A stretch of DNA of 5,659 nt from Elusimicrobiota bacterium (GTDB lineage: Bacteria > Elusimicrobiota > Elusimicrobia > UBA1565 > UBA9628): NCBI GenBank assembly GCA_016194625.1, contig JACQBB010000353.1, positions 1 through 5,659 of the forward strand, read 5' to 3'. The notes under the pieces are model-generated. The model was not told where the DNA came from and ran no database searches. It was given only the letters and a program-made list of their open reading frames with translations. The position numbers and the translations under genes are program-made. Below are positions 1 through 5,487 of the stretch, one piece after another. Position 1 is the first letter of the stretch. Every line of letters begins with the position of its first letter.

Positions 1-1269
1 GACGCCGGCCTCCTTCTCGACCATGTTCAGCAGGCCGAGCAGCTTCTCGTCGCGCGGGTTCTTGTTGAACGCGTAGCGCAGCGCGTTGACCGCGACCTTC
101 AGGTCGCGGCCGTCCACGTAGGCGATCGCGCCCTTGCGGATGAAGGTCTGGGCCTCCTCGCCGCCGGTCGCGGCCGGCACGTAGTTGGTGACCGACGCCA
201 GGCGGGCGATCATCGTCTCGACCTGCTTGTTGCCCGGGGCGGCGTCCTGAGCCTGGTTGAACTTCTGCGCCGCGAGCGCGAAGTTGCCCTCGTTGAAGGC
301 CTCCATGCCCTGCTTGATGAAGCTCTTGACCTGCGCGGTCGAGCGGTCGGAGCGCGACTGGCCGAAGCGGAAGGTCGCCGAGATGCGCGTGCTCGAGCCC
401 AGGTCGTGGATGCCCTGGGCGATGTCGAGCGTGAAGCTCTTGAAGTTCAAGCCGAAGCCGAAGTCGGTCTCCTGCACGCTCGGCAGGCCGAGCAGGCCGA
501 AGCGGAACGCGAACCAGCGCGAGACCCAGTACTCGCCGCCGAAGCGCAGGTCGGTGGAGCCGGCGAGGACCTTCTGCGCGTCCGCGGACAGCGTCAGGCG
601 CTCCTTGAACAGGCGCAGGGAGTTGCCCAGCTTGATCGTCACCGGGTACTTGTCCTGGGTGTCGCCGGTGGTCTGGGAGAAGACGTTCTGCAGGCCCAAG
701 CCGAGCCGGTAGGACGAGCCCATCGTCTTCATCGTGCCGATGTCCAGCGCCTTCGTGTTGTCCGAGGAGCCGCCGATCTTGCGGGTGACCTGCTTGACCG
801 ACATGCCGAACAGGACGGTCTCGGTGACGCCCTTGGCCCAGGACAGGCCCATCGCCTGCTGCTGGTCGTTGAAGTTGCCGCTGGTCTTCACCGAGGTCGC
901 GTCGCCGGTGGCGGGATTGAACACCGCGTCGACCTGCTCGAAGCCGGAACCCTGGAGCTGGGTCATGCTGAGCGCGAAGGTCGAACCGCCCTTGGTGGGG
1001 TGCGCGTAGCTGAAGTAGGTCAGCTTGGTCTGCTGGAACAGCGTCGCCTGCATGGTCGTCAGCTCTTTGCGCTGGACCTGGGCGAGGCCGGCGGGGTTCC
1101 AGTAGGCGGCGGAGGCGTCGTCCGAGATGCCGTAGTAGGCGCCGCCCATCGCCATCGCGCGGCCGCCGACGCCGAAGCTCATGAATTGGCCCGGCTGGCC
1201 GCCGTTCTGGGCGCGGGCGGAGACCGCCAGGAGCGTCAGGAGCAGGGCGGCGGAGAGGGCTTTATACAC
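1..1269 (-). CDS. PorV/PorQ-type outer-membrane beta-barrel protein with C-terminal TPR-like extension, partial (3' end outside window)
   Basis: The open frame runs off the left edge without a stop; 423 codons are visible from the GTG at 1269. The first 20 residues form a classic Sec signal peptide (Tyr-Lys, then a Leu/Ala-rich core, then SARA before Gln21). Residues 33-65 carry the hallmark of the PorV/PorQ (UPF0164) family: GVGGRAMAMGGAYYG, then SDDASAAYWNPAGLA. Alternating short strands follow to about residue 303 (ISATFRFG), as expected for an outer-membrane barrel. Residues 311-350 and 373-420 look like two TPR-type helical hairpins (GMEAFNEGNFALAAQKF; FNKNPRDEKL), probably periplasmic. 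Known PorV members take part in type IX secretion in Bacteroidota, but many relatives elsewhere have no assigned role, so transport or secretion is only a guess. An ATG at 1353 is in frame, but the extra 28 codons use AGG, GGG, GCT, TCT and GTT unlike the rest of the gene, abut the putative riboswitch and would bury the signal peptide. I therefore prefer GTG 1269, although neither start has a good Shine-Dalgarno sequence. Confidence 0.85.
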   Translation of the reverse strand, partial: MYKALSAALLLTLLAVSARAQNGGQPGQFMSFGVGGRAMAMGGAYYGISDDASAAYWNPAGLAQVQRKELTTMQATLFQQTKLTYFSYAHPTKGGSTFALSMTQLQGSGFEQVDAVFNPATGDATSVKTSGNFNDQQQAMGLSWAKGVTETVLFGMSVKQVTRKIGGSSDNTKALDIGTMKTMGSSYRLGLGLQNVFSQTTGDTQDKYPVTIKLGNSLRLFKERLTLSADAQKVLAGSTDLRFGGEYWVSRWFAFRFGLLGLPSVQETDFGFGLNFKSFTLDIAQGIHDLGSSTRISATFRFGQSRSDRSTAQVKSFIKQGMEAFNEGNFALAAQKFNQAQDAAPGNKQVETMIARLASVTNYVPAATGGEEAQTFIRKGAIAYVDGRDLKVAVNALRYAFNKNPRDEKLLGLLNMVEKEAGV

Positions 1270-1283
1270 GCGCGCGCCCGCGA

Positions 1284-1329
1284 CGGCCGGAACGGCGGCC
1301 GACGCGGGCGAAACGCGCTGAGAAGCGCG
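1284..1329 (-). promoter_or_regulatory. Possible expression platform: two GC hairpins between aptamer and start codon
   Basis: Downstream of the aptamer, reading right to left, CGCGCT (1329-1324) pairs perfectly with AGCGCG (1319-1314) around a UCUC loop and is followed by UUU. A second palindromic pair, CGGCCG (1301-1296) with CGGCCG (1289-1284), encloses a 6-nt loop. The first resembles a weak intrinsic terminator with a short U run. Either hairpin could couple ligand binding to transcription or translation. That role is inferred, and in DNA this GC-rich such hairpins also arise by chance. Confidence 0.35.
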
Positions 1330-1358
1330 CCCCCTCACGATCGCATAGGGCATCACTG

Positions 1359-1434
1359 TTCGGTAGCCTGACGCTCCCGGGACCCGGGAGTCATGGCTTT
1401 GCGCCCCTGGCTTGCGCCAAGTTTGCCGTTATCG
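1359..1434 (-). ncRNA. Class-I cyclic-di-GMP (GEMM-I) riboswitch-like aptamer, variant form
   Basis: Reading the minus strand, GGCAAAC (1427-1421) is followed by a 6-bp hairpin, CUUGGC/GCCAGG, capped by a GCAA tetraloop (1415-1412). Then come GG and CGCAAAGCC (1403-1395), a second hairpin (UGAC 1393-1390 with GUCA 1372-1369, plus an inner UCCC/GGGA stem), and finally GGCUACCG (1368-1361). This matches the GEMM-I plan: GGCAAAC, GNRA-capped 6-bp stem, (G)ACGCAAAGCC, second arm, UACCG. From memory of the Vibrio Vc2 aptamer, ligand-contacting G20, A47 and C92 correspond to G1426, A1399 and C1363, and all are present. GCC 1397-1395 can also close the second arm by pairing with GGC 1368-1366. Departures: G1404 replaces the usual A before CGC, the linker before UACCG is about 8-10 nt shorter than in Vc2, and the second arm lacks an obvious long tetraloop receptor. 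A guanine at the G20 position favours c-di-GMP over cGAMP. The element lies in the leader of the PorV-like gene. Confidence 0.7.
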
Positions 1435-1524
1435 CCTCTCCGGGCCGCCGTCCACGCCGCGCCCTTGGATCATCCACCCCCGATCCGAAAGCAGCGTGAG
1501 GCACGGAAAGGATGCTACACCATC

Positions 1525-1552
1525 AGTGTAACCGAATTGTGTCTGCTGTCAA
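1525..1552 (-). promoter_or_regulatory. Sigma70-like promoter for the PorV-like gene
   Basis: On the minus strand a perfect -35 box TTGACA (1552-1547) is followed by a 16-bp spacer and TACACT (1530-1525; 4 of 6 matches to TATAAT). Predicted transcription start is about 1518. This gives a leader of about 165 nt to ATG 1353, or about 250 nt to GTG 1269, which would contain the riboswitch-like element. The region is visibly less GC-rich than the flanking genes, as expected of a promoter. Confidence 0.65.
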
Positions 1553-1558
1553 GGCCTA

Positions 1559-1589
1559 CCGGGTTCGCTTACTTACAATAGGAACCCGG
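1559..1589. repeat. 8-bp inverted repeat between the divergent promoters (operator-like)
   Basis: CCGGGTTC (1559-1566) and GAACCCGG (1582-1589) are perfect inverted copies separated by a 15-bp AT-richer spacer. The repeat lies just upstream of the minus-strand -35 box (1552-1547) and about 20 bp upstream of the plus-strand -35 box. It could be a protein-binding site acting on both genes or a DNA/RNA hairpin. The regulator is unknown. Confidence 0.45.
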
Positions 1590-1609
1590 CCCCCCCGGAC
1601 GGGCGGGTC

Positions 1610-1638
1610 TGGACAATCCCAAACCGTCCTGATACACT
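1610..1638 (+). promoter_or_regulatory. Extended -10 promoter giving a probable leaderless transcript
   Basis: TGGACA (1610-1615; 5 of 6 matches to TTGACA), a 17-bp spacer, and TACACT (1633-1638) preceded by TG plus one base (extended -10). The predicted start of transcription is about 1645-1646, which coincides with the ATG at 1646. No Shine-Dalgarno sequence precedes that ATG, so the mRNA is likely leaderless. The -10 hexamer is identical to that of the divergent promoter. Confidence 0.65.
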
Positions 1639-1645
1639 CCACCGC

Positions 1646-2299
1646 ATGCCCGACGCTGACCCCAATCCCGAGCGCCGCAAACGCACGGTGTGGCTCATCG
1701 CCGGCGGGGCCGCGTCCCTGCTCCTGCCCCTGCTCGGCGCCGTCTACCTCCATATCAGCTCCACGGCCGGCGGCGCCGGCCCCAGCGGGCGCAACGACGT
1801 CTTCGAACGACGGGACGCCGGGGACAAGCGCCTCGTCCCGTCCCAGGCCGCGGTCCCCGTCTCCGCGCTGGCCGCCCCGCCGCCCTCCTCGCTGCCGACC
1901 GCCGGAGGCCAGACCCAGGCCGCGGTCGGCTCCTCGCTCGACTTCATCAAGCCGGGCGCCGAGATGAGCTCCAAGTTCGGCGACTCCCCGAAGGCCGCGA
2001 CGGCGACCGCCGCCGCGCCCGCCGCGCCGCCTCCCGCGGCGGCGGCCCCGGCCCCCGCGCCCGCCGCCGCCAAGACCCCGGCCAAGAAGGGCAAGAAGGA
2101 GTTCGCGATGCCCAAGCTCCAGCCCACGCGGGGGTTCTCCTCGATGGGCGGGAAAGGCGGTCACGCCGCGCCCGCCGGCGCCGCGCCCGCCGGGGCGCCG
2201 GCCGGAGGCGGTGACGCCCAGGACCTGCTCAAGAACCTGCCCCACGGCGCCGCGGACAACCCCCAGCTCCAGCAGTACCTGAAGGGACAGGGCAAGTAG
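1646..2299 (+). CDS. Single-pass membrane-anchored, Ala/Pro-rich protein of unknown function
   Basis: 217 residues; I do not recognise a family. Residues 1-13 are polar and end in a basic RRKR cluster. Residues 14-37 are hydrophobic (WLIAGGAASLLLPLLGAVYL), forming one membrane segment likely oriented N-in with the bulk outside the cytoplasm. No signal-peptidase site or lipobox is evident. Residues 38-115 are polar and low in aromatics. Residues 117-145 are nearly all Ala and Pro, followed by a Lys-rich patch (KKGKKEF, 147-153). Residues 155-172 (MPKLQPTRGFSSMGGKGG) look the least repetitive and may be a binding motif. Then comes an AAPAG-type repeat, and a short polar tail (residues 190-217) that could form one amphipathic helix. 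The Ala/Pro stretch resembles periplasm-spanning linkers of envelope proteins, but this is analogy only. The ATG at 1646 fits the promoter position. The gene is divergent from the PorV-like gene and convergent with sucD, so it is transcribed alone. Codon bias and a clear membrane segment support a real gene, while overlapping minus-strand frames do not show protein-like sequence. Confidence 0.75.
   Translation: MPDADPNPERRKRTVWLIAGGAASLLLPLLGAVYLHISSTAGGAGPSGRNDVFERRDAGDKRLVPSQAAVPVSALAAPPPSSLPTAGGQTQAAVGSSLDFIKPGAEMSSKFGDSPKAATATAAAPAAPPPAAAAPAPAPAAAKTPAKKGKKEFAMPKLQPTRGFSSMGGKGGHAAPAGAAPAGAPAGGGDAQDLLKNLPHGAADNPQLQQYLKGQGK
2165..2193 (+). repeat. Short in-gene tandem repeat (AAPAG unit)
   Basis: GCCGCGCCCGCCGG occurs at 2165-2178 and again at 2180-2193, a 15-bp period equal to five codons, within the 1646-2299 gene. 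It encodes repeated Ala-Ala-Pro-Ala-Gly and is a likely site of length variation. Confidence 0.6.
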
Positions 2300-2320
2300 G
2301 CTCCCGCCGGGGAAAGAAGA

Positions 2321-2350
2321 GGGCCCCCGGGGTCTCCCCGGGGGCCCTTC
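2321..2350. terminator. Bidirectional intrinsic terminator between convergent genes
   Basis: GGGCCCCCGGGG (2321-2332) and CCCCGGGGGCCC (2336-2347) form a perfect 12-bp stem with a TCT loop. On the plus strand it is followed by TTCCGTTT, and on the minus strand by TCTTCTTTCC. It lies 21 nt past the stop of the 1646-2299 gene and 22 nt past the stop of sucD, so it can end both transcripts. The T runs are imperfect but the stem is very stable. Confidence 0.85.
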
Positions 2351-2369
2351 CGTTTACGGCCGGCGGAGG

Positions 2370-3266
2370 TCAGGCCGCGAGAGGGCGGCGCGACTTCACG
2401 ACGGTCTCTCCGATCTCCGAGAGGTTCTCGACGACCGTGATCCCGGCCGCGCGCAGCGCGGCGATCTTGGAGGCGTGCGTGCCGGAGCCGCCCTCGACGA
2501 TCGCGCCCGCGTGGCCCATCGTGCGGCCCTCGGGGGCGGCCTTGCCGGCGATGAAGCCGAACACGGGCTTGGACATCTTCTCCTTGAAGAAGCGCGCCGC
2601 CTCCTCCTCCGCCGAGCCGCCGATCTCGCCGATCATCACGACGGCCTCGGTCTCCGGGTCCTCCTCGAACTTCGCGAGGATGTCGGTGAAGTGGGAGCCG
2701 TTGATCGGGTCGCCGCCGATGCCGACGACGGTGGACTGGCCCAGGCCGCGCTTGGTCAGCTGGTCGACGGCCTCGTAGGTCAGGGTGCCCGAGCGCGAGA
2801 CGACGCCGATCGGGCCGGGCTTGTGGATGAAGCCGGGCATGATGCCGGCCTTGCACTGGCCGGGCGTGATCACGCCGGGGCAGTTCGGGCCGACCAAGGT
2901 GATCGCGCGTCCCTGGCGGGTCGCCTGTTCGATGTAGCGCTTGACGCGCGCCATGTCGAGCACCGGGATGCCCTCGGTGATGCAGATGACCGTGGAGCAG
3001 CCGGCGTCCACGGCCTCCATGATCGAGTCCGCGGCGTACGGCGCCGGGACGAAGATCAGGGAGACGAACGCGCCGGTGTTGCGGACCGCGTCGTGCACGG
3101 TGTTGAACACCGGGCGGTCGAGGTGGGTCTGGCCGCCGCGGCCGGGCGTGACGCCGGCGACGATCTGCGTGCCGTAGTCGATGCACTGCTTGGCGTGGAA
3201 GCTGCCCTGGGAGCCGGTGAAGCCCTGGACGACGATCTTCGAGTTCTTGTCGAGGATGATGGACAT
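2370..3266 (-). CDS. sucD: Succinate-CoA ligase (succinyl-CoA synthetase), alpha subunit
   Basis: 298 residues, close to the usual length of about 290. With SucC it interconverts succinyl-CoA, phosphate and NDP with succinate, CoA and NTP in the cytoplasm. The N-terminal CoA-binding Rossmann domain shows [16 protein letters not shown] (12-27) and [10 protein letters not shown] (36-45). The middle holds [20 protein letters not shown] (126-145) and [15 protein letters not shown] (151-165). The C-terminal ligase domain carries [13 protein letters not shown] (251-263), in which His252 should be the phosphorylated active-site histidine. The conserved EIGG segment (214-217) is intact. The start is ATG at 3266, preceded by GGGGA at about 7-nt spacing and 11 nt after the sucC stop. 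The open frame continues upstream through sucC in another frame, but that extension is not SucD-like. Last gene of the kor-suc operon. Confidence 0.98.
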   Translation of the reverse strand: MSIILDKNSKIVVQGFTGSQGSFHAKQCIDYGTQIVAGVTPGRGGQTHLDRPVFNTVHDAVRNTGAFVSLIFVPAPYAADSIMEAVDAGCSTVICITEGIPVLDMARVKRYIEQATRQGRAITLVGPNCPGVITPGQCKAGIMPGFIHKPGPIGVVSRSGTLTYEAVDQLTKRGLGQSTVVGIGGDPINGSHFTDILAKFEEDPETEAVVMIGEIGGSAEEEAARFFKEKMSKPVFGFIAGKAAPEGRTMGHAGAIVEGGSGTHASKIAALRAAGITVVENLSEIGETVVKSRRPLAA

Positions 3267-3271
3267 GGTGT

Positions 3272-3277
3272 TTCCCC
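3272..3277 (-). promoter_or_regulatory. Ribosome binding site of sucD
   Basis: GGGGAA immediately after the sucC TAA and just ahead of the ATG at 3266. It fixes the sucD start against the much longer open frame that reads back through sucC. Confidence 0.6.
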
Positions 3278-4441
3278 TTAGGCCTTCTTCGCGGCCGCGA
3301 CCGCCTTCTGCGCGGCCTCCCAGAGCTCGTCGGCCTGGATGACCGGGATCCCCGACTCGGCGAGGATCTTCTTGCCCGCCTCGACGTTCGTGCCCTGCAG
3401 GCGGACGACGAGAGGGACCTTCAGCTTGATCTTCTTGAGCGCGGCGACGACGCCGGCCGCGATCATGTCGCACTTCACGATGCCGCCGAAGATGTTGATC
3501 AGGATCGCCTTGACCTTCTTGTCCTTCAGGATGATCTTGAGCGCCTTCGTGACGCGCTCCTCGTTGGCGCCGCCGCCGACGTCGAGGAAGTTGGCCGGGC
3601 TGCCGCCCGCCAGCGCGATCGTGTCCATCGTGCCCATCGCCAGGCCCGCGCCGTTGACCATGCAGCCGATGTTGCCGTCCAGGCCGACATAGGAGATGTC
3701 GGCCTCGCGGGCCTCGATCTCGAGCGCGGACGCCTCGTGGTCCGTCAGCTTCGACAGCTCCGGGTGGCGGAAGGAGGCGTTGGCATCGGTCGTGACCTTC
3801 GCGTCCAGCGCCATCACGCCCTTCGGGGTGAGGATGAGCGGGTTGATCTCCAGCATCGAGCAGTCCAGGTCGATGAACGCGCGCACCAGGACCTTCGCGA
3901 CGCGGCAGAACTCGCCGACGCGGTCGGCGGGGATGTCCAGCGCGAACGCCAGGCGCCGGGCCGCGAAGTCGCGCAGGCCGACGTTCGGGTCCACGCCCAT
4001 GCGGATGATCGCCTCCGGCTTCTCGGCGGCCAGGGTCTCGATCTCCATGCCGCCCTGGGCGGACGCGATGATCGTCGGGCCCGCGGCCTTGCGGTCCATC
4101 ACGACGGAGAAGTACAGCTCGCGCTCGATCTTGACGCCGCCCTCGATGAGCAGCTCCTTGACCTTCAGCGCGTGGCCGTGGGTCTGGTGGGTGACCAGGT
4201 CCATCCCGATCATCGCCTTGGCCAGCGCCGCGGCCTCCTTCGGGGTCTTCGCGAGCTTGATGCCGCCGGCCTTGCCGCGCCCGCCGGCCAGCACCTGCGC
4301 CTTCAGCACCCACGGGCCCTTGCCCGCCTTTTTGAGCGCCGCGCCCAGTTGGGCGGCCTTGCTGATGACGCCTCCGTTCGGGGGCACCGGCAAGCCCCGC
4401 ACCTTCAGGATGTCTTTGGCCTCGTGCTCGAGAAGCTTCAT
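3278..4441 (-). CDS. sucC: Succinate-CoA ligase (succinyl-CoA synthetase), beta subunit
   Basis: 387 residues, the normal length for SucC. The beta subunit supplies the nucleotide-binding ATP-grasp domain and the succinate site of the heteromeric enzyme. It begins [12 protein letters not shown] (ATP-grasp start), with [13 protein letters not shown] (51-63) as the nucleotide-binding Gly/Lys loop. [12 protein letters not shown] (197-208) carries the metal-liganding Glu/Asn region, followed by [19 protein letters not shown] (255-273) and NFLDVGGGA (284-292). [15 protein letters not shown] (316-330) is the phosphate-binding power-helix loop facing the alpha subunit. All hallmark motifs look intact. 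The ATG at 4441 is preceded by AAGGAGA with about 4-nt spacing, 13 nt after the korB stop. ATP versus GTP preference cannot be read from the sequence with confidence. Placement directly after korB implies it uses the succinyl-CoA that KorAB makes, or supplies it in the reductive direction. Confidence 0.98.
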   Translation of the reverse strand: MKLLEHEAKDILKVRGLPVPPNGGVISKAAQLGAALKKAGKGPWVLKAQVLAGGRGKAGGIKLAKTPKEAAALAKAMIGMDLVTHQTHGHALKVKELLIEGGVKIERELYFSVVMDRKAAGPTIIASAQGGMEIETLAAEKPEAIIRMGVDPNVGLRDFAARRLAFALDIPADRVGEFCRVAKVLVRAFIDLDCSMLEINPLILTPKGVMALDAKVTTDANASFRHPELSKLTDHEASALEIEAREADISYVGLDGNIGCMVNGAGLAMGTMDTIALAGGSPANFLDVGGGANEERVTKALKIILKDKKVKAILINIFGGIVKCDMIAAGVVAALKKIKLKVPLVVRLQGTNVEAGKKILAESGIPVIQADELWEAAQKAVAAAKKA

Positions 4442-4445
4442 GGGT

Positions 4446-4452
4446 TCTCCTT
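4446..4452 (-). promoter_or_regulatory. Ribosome binding site of sucC
   Basis: AAGGAGA lies in the 13-nt gap between the korB TAA and the sucC ATG. It is the strongest Shine-Dalgarno sequence in the window and shows that the organism uses canonical SD-led initiation for this operon, unlike the gene at 1646. Confidence 0.8.
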
Positions 4453-4454
4453 GG

Positions 4455-5486
4455 TTAAGCGGCGACGGTCCAGGTCTCGGGCCCCTTGAGGAGCTTCGCG
4501 AGGTCCGGGGCCTTCTCGGCCTTGGCCTGGTCGAGCTGGGCGCCCATCAGCTCGTGGAGCGCGGGGCGCTCGACGGCGCGCAGGACGCCCTGAGGCATCG
4601 GCTCGCCCATGTGCGCCAGCATCTGCGCCATCATCGGGTCCTTCTCGTCGTGGACGAGCAGGTCCTTCGGCGGGTTGGCGGGGTCGAAGGTCACGACCTC
4701 GTAGCCGAGGCCCTTCAGCCGGATCCCCTTGTCCTTCTTCGCGCCGAAGATCATCGGCTTGCCGTGCGCGACCTTCATCGTCTTCTCGTCGCGCACCTCG
4801 CGGCCGGTGACCGCGTCGAACGCGCCGTCGTTGAAGACGATGCAGTTCTGGAAGATCTCGATGATCGCCGAGCCCTTGTGCTTCGACGCGCGGGTCAGGA
4901 CCTCGCCCAGGAACGGCAGGTCGGTGTCCACCGCGCGGGCGACGAAGGTCGCCTCGGCGGCGAGCGCGACCGCGACGGGGTTCAGCGGCATGTCGATGGT
5001 GCCCATCGGGGAGGACTTGGTCTTCTTGCCGATCTCGGAGGTCGGCGAGTACTGGCCCTTGGTCAGGCCGTAGATCCGGTTGTTGAACAGCAGGATCTTC
5101 AGGTCCACGTTGCGGCGCAGAGCGTGGATCAGGTGGTTGCCGCCGATGGACAGGCCGTCGCCGTCGCCGGTGATCACCCACACCTGCAGGTCCGGGCGGG
5201 CGCACTTGAGCCCGGTCGCGACCGTCGGGGCGCGGCCGTGGATCGAGTGGAAGCCGAAGGTGTTCATGTAGTACGGGAAGCGCGACGAGCAGCCGATGCC
5301 CGACACGAACACGATCTTCTCGCGCGGGATGCCGACGGTCGGCATCACCTTCTGCACGGCCGACAGGATCGCGTAGTCGCCGCAGCCGGGGCACCAGCGG
5401 ACCATCTGGTCCGACTTGAAGTCCTTGGCCTGCAGCACGGGGCCCGACGCCGGCAGAGTCTCGAGTTCGTCCTTCATGTCGGCCAT
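4455..5486 (-). CDS. korB: 2-oxoacid (probably 2-oxoglutarate):ferredoxin oxidoreductase, beta subunit
   Basis: 343 residues, typical of KorB-type beta subunits. The protein binds thiamine diphosphate and one [4Fe-4S] cluster and, with the alpha subunit, converts a 2-oxoacid plus CoA to acyl-CoA, CO2 and reduced ferredoxin. WCPGCGDYA (31-39) gives Cys32 and Cys35; GIGCSSRFPYYMNTFGFHS (63-81) gives Cys66; FQNCIVFND (212-220) gives Cys215. These are the four expected cluster ligands (Cys95 is extra). The ThDP/Mg motif starts at GDGDGLSIGGNHLIHALRRN (107-126) and ends at LLFNNRIYGLTKGQYSPTS (132-150). The C-terminal 100 residues are more variable. The ATG at 5486 is 1 nt after the korA stop, and an AAGGGGGG about 8 nt upstream, inside the last korA codons, can serve as RBS. 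The 2-oxoglutarate assignment rests on the FGFHSIHGRAP sequence style and linkage to sucCD; pyruvate or a branched oxoacid is less likely. Confidence 0.93.
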   Translation of the reverse strand: MADMKDELETLPASGPVLQAKDFKSDQMVRWCPGCGDYAILSAVQKVMPTVGIPREKIVFVSGIGCSSRFPYYMNTFGFHSIHGRAPTVATGLKCARPDLQVWVITGDGDGLSIGGNHLIHALRRNVDLKILLFNNRIYGLTKGQYSPTSEIGKKTKSSPMGTIDMPLNPVAVALAAEATFVARAVDTDLPFLGEVLTRASKHKGSAIIEIFQNCIVFNDGAFDAVTGREVRDEKTMKVAHGKPMIFGAKKDKGIRLKGLGYEVVTFDPANPPKDLLVHDEKDPMMAQMLAHMGEPMPQGVLRAVERPALHELMGAQLDQAKAEKAPDLAKLLKGPETWTVAA

Positions 5487-5487
5487 G

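Noticed and set aside
406..1371. 321-residue plus-strand open frame opposite the PorV-like gene
   Set aside because: Antisense to a frame with a signal peptide and PorV hallmark. The composition (Arg, Gly, Ala, Val, Glu, His) is that of a GC-bias shadow.
1574..1579. Plus-strand TACAAT resembling a -10 box within the inverted-repeat spacer
   Set aside because: No -35 box at suitable spacing and no TG extension. The promoter at 1610-1638 fits the gene start better.
1393..1581. 62-residue plus-strand open frame in the intergenic region
   Set aside because: It is antisense to the riboswitch-like element, has no SD sequence, and crosses the divergent promoters.
1556..2245. 229-residue minus-strand open frame opposite the 1646-2299 gene
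   Set aside because: Gly/Arg-rich shadow with no membrane segment or family signal, covering a region that contains a good plus-strand promoter and would read into the divergent promoter region.
2370..4313. Single 647-residue minus-strand frame that could suggest a SucC-SucD fusion
   Set aside because: Only the last 298 residues are SucD. The upstream part is a different frame of sucC with no family sequence, and the SD and ATG at 3266 define a separate gene.
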